NCBI RefSeq assembly: GCF_025137375.1
Contig: NZ_CP073720.1
Span: forward strand, 6,100,501-6,164,500
Origin: Dactylosporangium fulvum
Lineage (GTDB): Bacteria; Actinomycetota; Actinomycetes; Mycobacteriales; Micromonosporaceae
Length of the DNA: 64,000 nt
Direction: 5' to 3'
Made by a program: the position numbers and the translations under genes. Below the pieces are notes generated by a model. The model had not been told where the DNA came from, made no database searches, and saw nothing but the letters and a program-made list of their open reading frames with translations. Within the stretch, counting starts at the first letter, position 1. Every line of letters begins with the position of its first letter. This document shows, in pieces, positions 1-8,574 of this stretch.

Positions 1-1818
1 GCACAGGCTCGTGATGTTGTCGCCCGTCACGGCCAGCGTGTCGCCGGCCGTGACCGTGATGATGAGCTTCATCACGCGGATGCTGCCGTCCGGCGCCGCG
101 CCCAGCGCGACGACGGTGTGCTTGCCGCTCGTGAGCGTCGACGGCACCGTGACGGAGGTGCTGAAGTTGCCGCTGCCGTCGGTCGTCACGGTCTTGAGCT
201 CCTGCGGCGCGGAGTACACGGCGAGTTTCGCCGTCGAGTACGGCGCGAACCCGGTGCCGGCGACCACGATGGACGCTCCGGGCGCGGCGGTGGCCGTGTC
301 GCCCTGGTCCGTGGTGAGTGTCAGGTCGGTCGCCGGGACCGTGGCGGGCGGCTGCGGCGCGCTCACGGTCACCTGGTTCGACGGTGCGCTCGCGGCCGAC
401 GGTCCGCTGTCGGAGTCGGCGACGACCGTGACCGTGTACGTGACGCCGGCCACCGCGCCGAGCACACACGTCAGCGGGGCCGGGTCACCGACCTTGGTGG
501 AGCAGGTGGCCGGGCCGGGCGTCGCCCGGGCCGTGTAGCCGGTGACCGGGGCGCTCACGCTCGCGACGGACGCGGGCCACGAGACGGTGATGGCGCTGGT
601 GCCGGCGACAGCCTGCACGGACGCGGGCGCCTGCGGCGGCGTGGTGGAGGCGGCCACCTGCAGCGACAGTTCCTGGTCGTCGGTGACGGCGTCGTCGTCG
701 GTCACCCGCACCGTGAAGGTGCTGTCGCCGACCGCGGTCGGCGTGCCGCTGATCGCGCCGGTGGCGGGGTTCAGGGTCAGCCCGGCGGGCAGGTTCCCGG
801 CGTGCACGGCCCACGTGTACGGCGCCACGCCGCCGGTCGCCGCCAGCGATGCCGAGTACGCGGTGCCGGCCTTCCCGGCCACCAGCGTGGTGGTGGTGAT
901 CGAGAGCGGCGCGGCGCCGACCGTGATGGTGAGGGCCTGCGTGTCGGTACCGCTGGCCGCGTCGGCCACCTCGACCGTGAAGTTGCTCGTCCCCGCCGTC
1001 GTCGGCGTGCCGCTGATCGCGCCGGTGGCGGGGTTCAGGGTCAGCCCGGCAGGCAGGGTTCCCGCGTGGACGGACCAGGTGTACGGCGTCACGCCGCCGG
1101 TCGCGGCCAGCGTCGTGGAGTACGCCGCGCCTCTCACCGCACCGGGTGCCGTCGTCGTGGTGATGCCGAGCGGCGACGGGTTCACCGTGAGCGTCAGCAC
1201 CTGCGTGTCGGTGGCGCTGTTCGCGTCGGTTACCTGGACGGTGAAGGTGAAGGTGCCGGACGTCGGCGGCGTCCCGGACAGCACGCCGGTGGCGGGGTCG
1301 AACATCAGCCAGGCCGGCGGGGCGGCCGACGACAGCGACCAGGAGTACGGCGTGCTGCCGCCGGTCGCGGACACCGTCGCGGTGAAGGGCTCGCCCTGCG
1401 TCGCGTCGGCGAGTGTGGTCGTGGTGACGGTCGGCGCCGGTGACAGCACCTCCAGCGTGTAGGGCTTCGACTCCACCGACAAGGGGAACGGGCTGTTCGC
1501 GAACACCGTGAAGTTGAACGAGCCGGTCGCCGTCGGGATGCCGGACAACATGCCCCATGGGCTGAGCAACATGCCGGTCGGCAGGCTCCCCGCAGTGATC
1601 GAGAACGTGACCGGCGGCATGGCCGTCGAGGTCAGCTGCTGCATGTAGGGGACGCCCTCGGTCGCGTCCGTCAGCGTGTCCGGCGTCATCTCGGCCACCC
1701 GCGGCGGCTTGGGCCGTGACCGGTGACCGTCGGCCATGGCCGGGGTGGCGATCGTCGCCGGGGCCAGCGCGACGAGCGCGATCGCCACCCTCATCAGTCG
1801 CAATATGACGGTACGCAC
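1..1818 (-). CDS. Secreted putative-Ig (He_PIG) repeat protein, partial at the window edge
   Basis: The reading frame runs from a GTG at 1818 off the left edge, giving 606 residues without a stop. The start has a GAGG Shine-Dalgarno six bases upstream and opens a classic signal peptide (hydrophobic core, then Pro-Ala-Met-Ala before Asp). After it come four tandem putative-Ig domains (about residues 36-120, 125-205, 205-290 and 290-380), each with the He_PIG signature LPAGLTLNPATGAISGTPT or a close version. A fibronectin-III-like domain (about 387-483) and a further beta-rich, IPT-like stretch (about 485-606) follow. Such proteins are exported and act as surface or adhesive modules or as spacers in larger enzymes; no catalytic domain is visible in the part present. 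The C-terminus lies outside the window, so an enzymatic or anchoring domain cannot be excluded. Confidence 0.85.
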   Translation of the reverse strand, partial: MRTVILRLMRVAIALVALAPATIATPAMADGHRSRPKPPRVAEMTPDTLTDATEGVPYMQQLTSTAMPPVTFSITAGSLPTGMLLSPWGMLSGIPTATGSFNFTVFANSPFPLSVESKPYTLEVLSPAPTVTTTTLADATQGEPFTATVSATGGSTPYSWSLSSAAPPAWLMFDPATGVLSGTPPTSGTFTFTVQVTDANSATDTQVLTLTVNPSPLGITTTTAPGAVRGAAYSTTLAATGGVTPYTWSVHAGTLPAGLTLNPATGAISGTPTTAGTSNFTVEVADAASGTDTQALTITVGAAPLSITTTTLVAGKAGTAYSASLAATGGVAPYTWAVHAGNLPAGLTLNPATGAISGTPTAVGDSTFTVRVTDDDAVTDDQELSLQVAASTTPPQAPASVQAVAGTSAITVSWPASVASVSAPVTGYTARATPGPATCSTKVGDPAPLTCVLGAVAGVTYTVTVVADSDSGPSAASAPSNQVTVSAPQPPATVPATDLTLTTDQGDTATAAPGASIVVAGTGFAPYSTAKLAVYSAPQELKTVTTDGSGNFSTSVTVPSTLTSGKHTVVALGAAPDGSIRVMKLIITVTAGDTLAVTGDNITSLC

Positions 1819-2046
1819 TCAGTTCCTCACAATCCGTACAAAGTCGCCCTCAGGGTAGCGATCCGGATGTGAAGAACGGGATGAAACCGTAAATTTGCCT
1901 GTGTCGAGACGGCACGAGCCAGTGCCGGTGGTCCTGTGGTCCGATCCGGGAGGCAAGCGCTGGCGCCGTCCACCGTGGACGAAGGACGCTGGAAGCGGCA
2001 CCCGCACCAGAGCATCCAGGCATCCGGACAGCAGGGAGGAACCGTC

Positions 2047-2925
2047 ATGAGCACCGGAACGACAGTGGTCGTCGGGGTCGACGGATCGGCCGACAGCCTG
2101 CGGGCAGCGGAGTGGGCGGCGGCCGACGCCGCGCGCCGGGGACGCCCGCTGAGCATCGTCCACGCGTACCTGTGGCCGGCGATGTACGCGCCGATGGCCG
2201 TACCGCTGCCGCCCTCGTTCGAGGAGAACCTGCGGGAGGCCGCCGAACACGTGCTCGGCGAGGCCGCGCAACGGGCACGTTCGGTGGCGCCGTCGCTCGA
2301 CGTCAGCACGGACATGCCGATGCAGCAGGCGACCGCGGCGCTCGTCGACGCGTCGCGGCACGCCGCGACCGTGGTGGTGGGCAACCGCGGGCGCGGCGGC
2401 TTCACCGGCCTGCTCCTCGGATCCGTGGGCGTCGAACTCGCCGCGCACGCCGCGTGTCCGGTGGTCGTCGTGCGCCACGAGGACCGGCCGCACAGCGCGG
2501 ACGCCGGCCGCGTCCTCGTCGGCGTCGACGGATCGCACGACGCCGAGCACGCGCTGCGGTTCGCCTTCGAACAGGCGTCCTTCCGCGGCGTCGGGCTCAC
2601 CGTCGTCCACGCCTACCAGTGGCCGGTCTCCACCGGGCCCGGCGACATGATACCGCTGGTCTACGACGAAGAAGGCCTCCAGGACAACGAGCGGCGCGCC
2701 CTCGCCGAATCGGTCACCGGCTGGATCGGGAAGTACCCCGACGTCGACGTCCGCCGTGCCATGGTCCGGGGCCAGCCCGCCGCCGTGCTCGCCGAACTGT
2801 CCGCCGGTGCGGAACTGCTCGTCGTCGGCTCCCGCGGGCGCGGCGGCTTCACCGGCCTGCTGCTGGGATCCACCAGCCAGGCGGTCATCCACCACGCCGC
2901 GTGCCCGGTGGCCGTCGTCCGATGA
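2047..2925 (+). CDS. Tandem universal stress protein (two UspA domains)
   Basis: This 292-residue cytoplasmic protein has two UspA domains (about residues 5-145 and 152-292). Each carries the ATP-binding signature G-x2-G-x9-G-[ST], seen as GNRGRGGFTGLLLGS near residue 114 and GSRGRGGFTGLLLGS near 260. Tandem Usp proteins of actinobacteria bind ATP and accumulate in hypoxia or stasis. I chose the ATG at 2047 because GGGAGGA lies upstream at good spacing and the protein then starts directly with the first beta strand; a longer frame back to 1936 has no Usp homology. It is convergent with the CBS-domain gene, six bases away, and close to an aquaporin, a grouping common in actinobacterial stress or dormancy islands. 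No clear DevR box was found upstream. Confidence 0.93.
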   Translation: MSTGTTVVVGVDGSADSLRAAEWAAADAARRGRPLSIVHAYLWPAMYAPMAVPLPPSFEENLREAAEHVLGEAAQRARSVAPSLDVSTDMPMQQATAALVDASRHAATVVVGNRGRGGFTGLLLGSVGVELAAHAACPVVVVRHEDRPHSADAGRVLVGVDGSHDAEHALRFAFEQASFRGVGLTVVHAYQWPVSTGPGDMIPLVYDEEGLQDNERRALAESVTGWIGKYPDVDVRRAMVRGQPAAVLAELSAGAELLVVGSRGRGGFTGLLLGSTSQAVIHHAACPVAVVR

Positions 2926-2931
2926 CGCCCG

Positions 2932-3492
2932 TCACCGTGGTCCGGCGACCCGCACGTCGCGGACCCCCGCGGTGGTGCCGACCAGCGCGACGACGACGGC
3001 CCGGTCGGTGTCGTCGTCGAGCGGGCCGGTGACGGCGGCCGCGCCGCCCGTGACCGAGACCGTCCACTGTGGACGTCCACCCGCGTAGGTGTCGAGACGT
3101 CGCTGGGCCTCCGCCGCCGCCGTCTCGTCGGTCGGCACGACCGTGCGCAGCACGTCGCGGTGGCTGACCACACCGAGGACATGTTCCCCGGTGACGACCG
3201 GCACGTTGTGCGCGTTGCGATCGACCATCAGGCGGGCGAGCTCCGCGATGTCCGCGTCGGGCCAGGCGGCGACCGGGTGGCCCGACATCACCTCCCTGAC
3301 CGGCCGCGATCCGCCACCCGGCTGGGCGCGCAGCACGTCCAGCTCGCTGACCAGGCCGACGAGCACGCCGTCGGCGTCCACGACCGGGGCCGAGGCGATG
3401 TGTTCCCGCTGGAGCAACGCGACCGCGTCGGCGACCGGCTGATCGGCTCGCACCGTGTGCGCGGGCCGGCTCATGATGTCCTTCGCACGCAT
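2932..3492 (-). CDS. CBS-domain pair protein with C-terminal BON-like domain
   Basis: A 186-residue protein with two CBS domains (about residues 7-59 and 70-123), both with the usual D-V-L-R ending of the Bateman module, followed by a BON-like domain (about 130-186). CBS pairs bind adenosyl ligands such as AMP, ATP or NAD and act as energy sensors; proteins of this shape are often found with universal stress proteins. The start ATG at 3492 has a near-perfect AGGAGGT site. The stop lies six bases from the stop of the Usp gene, so the two genes converge with almost no spacer and their transcripts may overlap. Which protein it regulates cannot be read from the sequence. Confidence 0.9.
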   Translation of the reverse strand: MRAKDIMSRPAHTVRADQPVADAVALLQREHIASAPVVDADGVLVGLVSELDVLRAQPGGGSRPVREVMSGHPVAAWPDADIAELARLMVDRNAHNVPVVTGEHVLGVVSHRDVLRTVVPTDETAAAEAQRRLDTYAGGRPQWTVSVTGGAAAVTGPLDDDTDRAVVVALVGTTAGVRDVRVAGPR

Positions 3493-3676
3493 CCGGACCT
3501 CCTGAGAACGCGTAGGAACCCCACCCGGGAAGTGCCCCGGACGGCGTCGACCTCACCTCTCGGCCGCCCGCGGCCTAAATCCCGCCGGACGGGGCATCAG
3601 TCCGGGCGTGCCGCCGGCCAGCTGGCCGGCGCGGTGCCCGCGCAGCGAACGACCTGCTCATGGTGAGGAGAGAGCC

Positions 3677-4360
3677 ATGCACAAGTACGCTGCCTACGTC
3701 ACCGAATTCATCGGGGCGTTCTTCCTGGTGTTCACGGTCGGCACCAGCGTGCTGTCCGGCACCCCTCTCGCACCGCTGGCCATCGGTGCCGTCATGATGG
3801 TCATGGTCTACGCCGGCGCGCACGTGTCCGGCGGCCACTACAACCCCTCGCTGACCATCGGCGTGTTCGTCCGGCGCCGGATCGACCTGCCCGACGCGAT
3901 CGCCTACTGGGTGGCCCAGATCGCCGGGGGTGTCGTCGGTGCGGTGGTGGCCTACTGGGTGATGAACCCGACGGGTATCGCGCCCATGGACGTGTCCGGA
4001 CGGCGGTTGGTCACGGCGCTGCTCGTCGAGCTGCTGTTCACGTTCGCGCTGGCCTACGTCATGCTCAACGTCGCGACGAGCAGGAGCAACCCGAACAACT
4101 CCTTCTACGGGCTGGCCATCGGCTTCACGGTCGCCGCCGGCGCGATCGCCGTCGGCCGGATCTCCGGAGCCGCGTTCAATCCCGCGGTCACGATCGGCGC
4201 CGCCGTGATGGGGCTGCTGGCGTGGCACGTCGCCGCGCTCTATCTCGTCGTCCAGGTCATCGCGGGCGTCGTGGCCGGCTCGGTGTTTCTCGTGCTCAAC
4301 CCCGACGAGCAGCCGTCCAGGGTGGAGCCCGTCGAGGCCACGCAAGCGCCCGCGCCCTAG
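3677..4360 (+). CDS. MIP-family channel (aquaporin / glycerol facilitator)
   Basis: A 227-residue integral membrane protein of the major intrinsic protein family with six predicted helices. The two half-helix boxes are visible: HYNPSLTIG near residue 57 and FNPAVTIG near residue 168. The first is NPS instead of NPA, a known natural variant. The family conducts water or small uncharged solutes such as glycerol; substrate choice is not evident here. The ATG at 3677 is preceded by GAGGAGAGAG, and an in-frame upstream start at 3608 would add a non-membrane tail without homology. It closes the Usp-CBS-aquaporin trio and is transcribed away from the CBS gene. The C-terminal tail is Pro/Ala-rich and variable. 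Confidence 0.9.
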   Translation: MHKYAAYVTEFIGAFFLVFTVGTSVLSGTPLAPLAIGAVMMVMVYAGAHVSGGHYNPSLTIGVFVRRRIDLPDAIAYWVAQIAGGVVGAVVAYWVMNPTGIAPMDVSGRRLVTALLVELLFTFALAYVMLNVATSRSNPNNSFYGLAIGFTVAAGAIAVGRISGAAFNPAVTIGAAVMGLLAWHVAALYLVVQVIAGVVAGSVFLVLNPDEQPSRVEPVEATQAPAP

Positions 4361-4602
4361 GGTGCGTGTCTGAGATCCGCCCGTGGCGGGGTGACGGCGT
4401 GTGTGAGATCGCTGGTGAACGCTGCTCGATCTTGTGGTGTGCCATAGGTTCCAGATGACACCCGGCCCTCATTCCGGCCGTATACAACAGCACATTCACG
4501 TCCGGGTTCCCGGAATGCCCGTGCCTCGATGGCCGGGCGCGAGGCCGCAAACAGCGGCCGCGGGATGCGCAGCTGAGCCCCGGACCGAATCCTGGAGCCG
4601 TC

Positions 4603-5271
4603 GTGTATACCATGCTGGCCCGCCTGTGCGCGGGCGCTGTCGCCGTGTCCATCGTCATCCTGCCCGCACCGGCCGCCGTCGCCACGTACGAACCGGCGGC
4701 ACCCACCGTCAGCCTCCCGGCGCCGCCAGACCCACAGCGAGTCGCCGCCGAACGCGTCACCCGCGCCTTCAACCGACGACCACCGTCGAAACCTCAGGCA
4801 GTCCGACCAACCACCGCCAGGCCCCCCACGGTGCAGAAACCCAAGGTCGTGAAGCCCGCGAGCAGCAAGCCGAAGCACCCCCGCAGCAGCAGGCCCCCGA
4901 AGCCCCGGAGCAACATCGTGGCCGTCGCCGCACCCGCGTCCGGCCGGGCTGCCGTCGTCCTGCAATACGCGCTCGCCCAGGTGGGCAAACCCTACGTGTG
5001 GGCCGCCTCGGGCCCGCGAGCGTTCGACTGTTCCGGTCTCGTGATGGCGTCGTACGCGCGGGTCGGCATCAAACTGCCGCACCAGTCCGAGCAGATCGCC
5101 GCCCGCGGGCGGAGAGTCCCCGACGGACAATGGATGCCCGGTGACGTCATCCACACACCCGGCCATGTCGCCATCTACCTCGGCAACGGCCGGATGGTCG
5201 AGGCCGCCAACCCGAGAGCCGGTGTGCGGACGGCCCCGGTCCACGGCGGCGTCGCTTACCGATTCCTGTAG
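4603..5271 (+). CDS. Secreted NlpC/P60 peptidoglycan hydrolase
   Basis: A 222-residue exported protein. It has an N-terminal signal peptide (about residues 1-27), a Pro/Lys-rich low-complexity linker (about 33-105) and a C-terminal NlpC/P60 domain (about 113-222). The catalytic Cys is in FDCSG (Cys143) and the catalytic His in PGHVAIYLG (His188). The family cleaves D-Glu-to-diamino-acid stem peptide bonds in peptidoglycan. The GTG at 4603 is five bases after GGAG; an ATG at 4612 is the alternative. Related actinobacterial genes are often controlled by a c-di-AMP riboswitch, but the 242-base upstream region does not contain the conserved pieces of that RNA. It converges with the DUF916 gene across a hairpin. 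Confidence 0.9.
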   Translation: MYTMLARLCAGAVAVSIVILPAPAAVATYEPAAPTVSLPAPPDPQRVAAERVTRAFNRRPPSKPQAVRPTTARPPTVQKPKVVKPASSKPKHPRSSRPPKPRSNIVAVAAPASGRAAVVLQYALAQVGKPYVWAASGPRAFDCSGLVMASYARVGIKLPHQSEQIAARGRRVPDGQWMPGDVIHTPGHVAIYLGNGRMVEAANPRAGVRTAPVHGGVAYRFL

Positions 5272-5288
5272 GAACCGACGCTCAACGG

Positions 5289-5327
5289 CGTCGCGGTGGA
5301 CGGATGAGGAGACGTTCCACCGCGACG
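5289..5327. terminator. Bidirectional hairpin terminator between convergent genes
   Basis: A perfect 12-bp inverted repeat (CGTCGCGGTGGA, arms 5289-5300 and 5316-5327) with a 15-base loop sits in the short gap between the NlpC/P60 gene and the convergent DUF916 gene. There is no U-tract, as is usual for actinobacterial terminators. Confidence 0.65.
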
Positions 5328-5334
5328 TCGAGCC

Positions 5335-6306
5335 CTACCGCAGGCCGGCCGACCGGCGGCGCAGGCGCCACCGCACCACGAGGGCGGCCGCGCCGGCGAG
5401 CAGGACGACCAGGCCCGCGAGGCCCCACGGGGACGCCCACACCGAGGCGCTGCGGCTCGCGACCGGCAGGCGGCCCTCCTTCGCCTCCGCGTTCACCGTG
5501 ACCGACGCGGTGAGGCGGCCCAGCGACCGGACGCCCGGGATCCGCTTCTGGACGGTGAACTCCGCGCCGGGCAACAACTCCGGCACCGTGACCTCGGCGG
5601 CGTCGCCGAGCCCCACGCCGAGCGGGCCGGTCGCCCGCACCCGGGCGGTGCCGTGGACCCGGACGTTGCCGGCGTTTTTCACCCGGTACGTGACGACGAG
5701 GTCACCGGTGCCGAACGGCAGCGCCGGCGCCTCGTACCCGACGGTGAGCGACTCGACCTGGACCGTCGGCGTGACCGGGCCGGCGACCCGCAGGTAGATC
5801 CGCGCCGCGATGCGCCGGTCGACGTTGACCTGCTGGCCCTGGGCCGTCGTCTGCTGCTCGACGACCGAGGCGATGATGCCGCCGGCGTGGTCGCCGGGCG
5901 TCGCGTTGAGCGGGACGGTCAGCTTGAAGGCGATGTCGGCGCGCGTCTTCGGCTGCACCGTGTACGACTTCGGCGTGAGGTCCGTCCAGGTGCCGAGGTC
6001 CTTGGGCGGGGTGGCGGCGGGAAACAGCGAGAAGGCACCGTCGGCGCTGGTGAACGCGTCGGTGGAGTACACGGTGAACGTGATCGGCTGGTCGGTGAGG
6101 TTGGAGACACCGACGGTGTCGGCGATGACGTCACCGGGCTTGGCCTCGTACTCGAAGGCACCGCGGCCGTTCGGCCCCTGCGGACCGGACGGAATCACCG
6201 CCCACCGCAGGTCGTCGTTCTGCGCCGCGGCCGGCGTGGCCGGCACGAGCAGTACCGGCATCAGCAGCAGCGCGACCAGGACGAGCGCGCGACGGACAGC
6301 GACCAC
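5335..6306 (-). CDS. DUF916 / WxL-interacting secreted protein with C-terminal membrane anchor
   Basis: A 323-residue exported protein: signal peptide (about 1-27, ending Pro-Ala-Ala-Ala-Gln), a DUF916-type beta-sandwich domain (about 30-160), a second Ig-like domain (about 165-275), then a transmembrane helix (about 290-312) and a basic C-terminal tail. In Gram-positive bacteria DUF916 proteins bind both peptidoglycan and WxL-domain proteins and hold them at the surface. The gene directly upstream encodes a WxL-like protein, which supports this role. I chose the GTG at 6306, five bases after GAGGAGG; the frame continues further upstream without homology. It is the last gene of the long minus-strand block, separated from its neighbour by a strong hairpin. 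Confidence 0.85.
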   Translation of the reverse strand: MVAVRRALVLVALLLMPVLLVPATPAAAQNDDLRWAVIPSGPQGPNGRGAFEYEAKPGDVIADTVGVSNLTDQPITFTVYSTDAFTSADGAFSLFPAATPPKDLGTWTDLTPKSYTVQPKTRADIAFKLTVPLNATPGDHAGGIIASVVEQQTTAQGQQVNVDRRIAARIYLRVAGPVTPTVQVESLTVGYEAPALPFGTGDLVVTYRVKNAGNVRVHGTARVRATGPLGVGLGDAAEVTVPELLPGAEFTVQKRIPGVRSLGRLTASVTVNAEAKEGRLPVASRSASVWASPWGLAGLVVLLAGAAALVVRWRLRRRSAGLR

Positions 6307-6328
6307 GACAGCCTCCTCGGCGGGCGAT

Positions 6329-6357
6329 GGGGTGCGGCCCGTCGCGGGCCGCACCCC
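6329..6357 (-). terminator. Strong GC hairpin between the WxL and DUF916 genes
   Basis: A perfect 13-bp inverted repeat (GGGGTGCGGCCCG, arms 6329-6341 and 6345-6357) with a three-base loop lies between two same-strand genes. It is probably a partial terminator that lowers DUF916 expression relative to the WxL gene, or an mRNA 3' stabiliser. Confidence 0.6.
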
Positions 6358-6374
6358 GGGGTGGAACGGGTCGA

Positions 6375-7595
6375 TCAGGCGAGCGTCAGGGTCAACGTCG
6401 CGCTGTAGGTGCCGGGCGCGACGTTGTCCGGGACGACCAGGGTCAGCCCGGCGCCGCACTCGAACGTGCCGGCGCTGCTGCCGGACGCGGCCTTGCAGAG
6501 GGTGCGCGGGTCACCGAGACCGGAGCCGGCCCCGGGCGCGGCGGTGGCGCCGGTGACAACCGCACCGGAGCCGCTGGCCTTCGTCGACGACGGAGCCCAG
6601 CCGAGGTTGGAACCCGGGATGGTGCCCGCGCCGGTGAAGTCGCCGACCTGGCCGACGAGGTCCCACCCGGCGTTGGTGCCGCGCAGGTCCACGACCGTCG
6701 CCTTGTTCAGCGAGCCGGTGGCCTGGCCGCCGACGGTGCCGCCGGTGAGGGCCACGCTCGTGCCGGCCACGTTGAGCGAGAACGCGCCCGGCGCGATGTC
6801 ACCGGTGATGGTCTGCTCGCTCGTGATGGTGCCCGCCGGAGCGGTGATGGTGTACGGCAGGGCCACCGAGGCCGACGGCTTGTAGGCCGCCGGGTTCGCC
6901 GGCACGAACGCCGCCGACAGCGACAGCGCACCCACCGGCAGGTTGCTGACGGTGAGGGTGGCGGTCCCGCCGGTGACCGGCGCGGTGCCGATCGACGTGG
7001 CACCACGACGGAACTCGACGGTGCCGCCGGCCGCGGCCGGGGTCACCGTCGCGGTCAGCGTGACCGGCGTGCCCGCGACCTGCGGGCCGGCCGGGCCGGC
7101 GGTCAGCGAGGTGGTGGTGTCGGCAGCGGTGGATCCGCTGCCCTTCACCTGCCACGACTCGCCAGTGACCGTGATGACCGTCTTGAACAGGTCAGGGTGG
7201 TCACCCTGGGTCTCGCTCGTGCACAGCACGGCGATCTCGTAGTCGCCGTCGGCCAGCGGGGTCCCGCCGTACGCGGCCGTGAGCGCCCGGTTGGCGTCGA
7301 GGGTGAACACCGCCTGGTCGTAGTTGCCGGCGTCGCCGACCCGTGCCAGGTTGCGGTAGTCACCGCTGCCGACCTTGCCGATCTTCAGGCCCGCGTTGGT
7401 GCCGTACCCGGCCGGGCACGGCGCCGACGTGGTGGCCGACAGCGCCGGGTTGGTGGTGGTGAGGCCCTGGGTCGGTGACAGCGTCAGCGTGCCCAGGTCC
7501 GCGGCGTGCGCGGGCGCGGCCAGGCCGACGACCGCCACGGTGGCCGTGGCGGCCATGACGACCGCACCGGCCAGCAGGGACTTCGGACCCTTCAT
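6375..7595 (-). CDS. Secreted WxL-domain protein with Ig-like repeat
   Basis: A 406-residue exported protein. The signal peptide ends near residue 31 (Ala-His-Ala-Ala). An N-terminal domain (about 32-150) begins LGTLTLSP and contains CPAGYGTN; it is shared with the LPRTG protein encoded at 9546-10262. A Big_3-type Ig-like domain follows (about 155-255). The C-terminal part (about 265-406) has the two WxL hallmarks: a Trp-x-Leu (W-D-L, near residue 310) inside a D-x-R-G-x3-G context, and a final YSATLTLTL strand. WxL domains bind the wall non-covalently with DUF916 partners, and such a partner is the next gene. It starts at an ATG with GGAGGAAG upstream. WxL systems are best known in Firmicutes, so its presence here is notable. 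Confidence 0.82.
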   Translation of the reverse strand: MKGPKSLLAGAVVMAATATVAVVGLAAPAHAADLGTLTLSPTQGLTTTNPALSATTSAPCPAGYGTNAGLKIGKVGSGDYRNLARVGDAGNYDQAVFTLDANRALTAAYGGTPLADGDYEIAVLCTSETQGDHPDLFKTVITVTGESWQVKGSGSTAADTTTSLTAGPAGPQVAGTPVTLTATVTPAAAGGTVEFRRGATSIGTAPVTGGTATLTVSNLPVGALSLSAAFVPANPAAYKPSASVALPYTITAPAGTITSEQTITGDIAPGAFSLNVAGTSVALTGGTVGGQATGSLNKATVVDLRGTNAGWDLVGQVGDFTGAGTIPGSNLGWAPSSTKASGSGAVVTGATAAPGAGSGLGDPRTLCKAASGSSAGTFECGAGLTLVVPDNVAPGTYSATLTLTLA

Positions 7596-7732
7596 GAATC
7601 ACTTCCTCCGCTCGTCAGAAGCGTCTCGCGTTGCCGGATCAGGCTTTCGGCGCGGTGTGGACCGGGAGGCAGGCCAACTCTTACGCCGGACATGCGCCAG
7701 GCAAATTCGCGGTGACACCGCACGGGCCACGG

Positions 7733-8542
7733 TCAGCCGAACCGGCCGTGGACGTAGTCGGCGGTGCGCCGGTCCCGCGGCGCGCCGAACATCGCCTCGG
7801 TCGGGCCGTGTTCGACGATGACGCCCGGGGTGCCCTGCTCGGCGAGGAAGAAGGCGCAGTACTGGCTGACGCGCTGCGCCTGCTGCATGTTGTGCGTGAC
7901 GATGACGATGGTGACCTCGGCGGACAGCTCGGTGATGGTCTCCTCGATGCGCCGGGTCGAGGTGGGGTCGAGCGCCGAGCACGGCTCGTCCATAAGCAGC
8001 ACCCGGGGCCGGACGGCCAGCGACCGCGCGATGCACAGCCGCTGCTGCTGGCCGCCGGACAGGGCGCCGCCCGGCGAGCGCAGCCGCCCGGCGACCTCGT
8101 GCCAGAGCCCCGCCTTCGTCAGGCACTCCTCGACGAGGTCGTCCCGGGTCTGCCGGGAGGCGCGCCGGCCGGTGAGCTTCAGCCCGGCGAGGACGTTGTC
8201 GTAGATGGACATCGCCGGGAACGGGTTGGGTTTCTGGAACACCATGCCGACCTGGCGGCGGGCATCGGTGATGCGCCGCGCCGAATCGTAGAGGTCGACA
8301 CCGTCGAGCAGCACCTCCCCCGCCAGCTCGGCGCCGGCCACCAGCTCGTGCATCCGGTTGAGGATCCGCAGGAACGTGGACTTGCCGCAGCCGGAGGGGC
8401 CGATGAGTGCGGTCACCCGGCCGGCCGGCATGTGCAGCGACACCCGGTCGAGGACCTTGTGCCCGCTGAACCAGGCCGAGACGGCCCGGGCGTCGAGACT
8501 CGCCGCGGTGGTCATGGTCAGGTCGGGTGCGGCGATCGTCAT
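7733..8542 (-). CDS. pstB: Phosphate-type ABC transporter ATP-binding protein PstB
   Basis: A 269-residue ABC ATPase with Walker A GPSGCGKST (residues 48-56), the Q-loop stretch MVFQKPNPFP that is typical of PstB, signature LSGGQQQR (161-168), Walker B LLMDEP (182-187) and the switch His in VTHNMQQ. It would energise import by the PstC/PstA permease encoded at 15672-17980. The ATG at 8542 has AAGGAGA upstream. The position is unusual: in ordinary pst operons pstB follows pstA directly, but here three binding-protein genes, an LPRTG gene and a sortase-like gene lie between. No phoU is present in the window. The substrate is presumably phosphate, by family; nothing proves it. Confidence 0.93.
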   Translation of the reverse strand: MTIAAPDLTMTTAASLDARAVSAWFSGHKVLDRVSLHMPAGRVTALIGPSGCGKSTFLRILNRMHELVAGAELAGEVLLDGVDLYDSARRITDARRQVGMVFQKPNPFPAMSIYDNVLAGLKLTGRRASRQTRDDLVEECLTKAGLWHEVAGRLRSPGGALSGGQQQRLCIARSLAVRPRVLLMDEPCSALDPTSTRRIEETITELSAEVTIVIVTHNMQQAQRVSQYCAFFLAEQGTPGVIVEHGPTEAMFGAPRDRRTADYVHGRFG

Positions 8543-8574
8543 CGTCGGTCTCCTTCGAACGGTCTCGGCAGGTG

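Noticed and set aside
118..1462. Long plus-strand frames opposite the Ig-repeat protein (118-1443, 542-1462) and a minus-strand frame at 485-1558
   Set aside because: They are composition shadows of the minus-strand gene; the 485-1558 frame is His/Arg-rich nonsense in a different frame from the signal-peptide-led protein.
1819..2046. A DevR/DosR box before the universal stress gene
   Set aside because: The closest sequence (GGTCCTGTGGTCCGATC) departs from the consensus at too many positions.
4361..4602. A c-di-AMP riboswitch ahead of the NlpC/P60 gene
   Set aside because: Expected by analogy, but the conserved GGGGAACC, GGGGTGAATC and CAGCTAACC pieces are absent.
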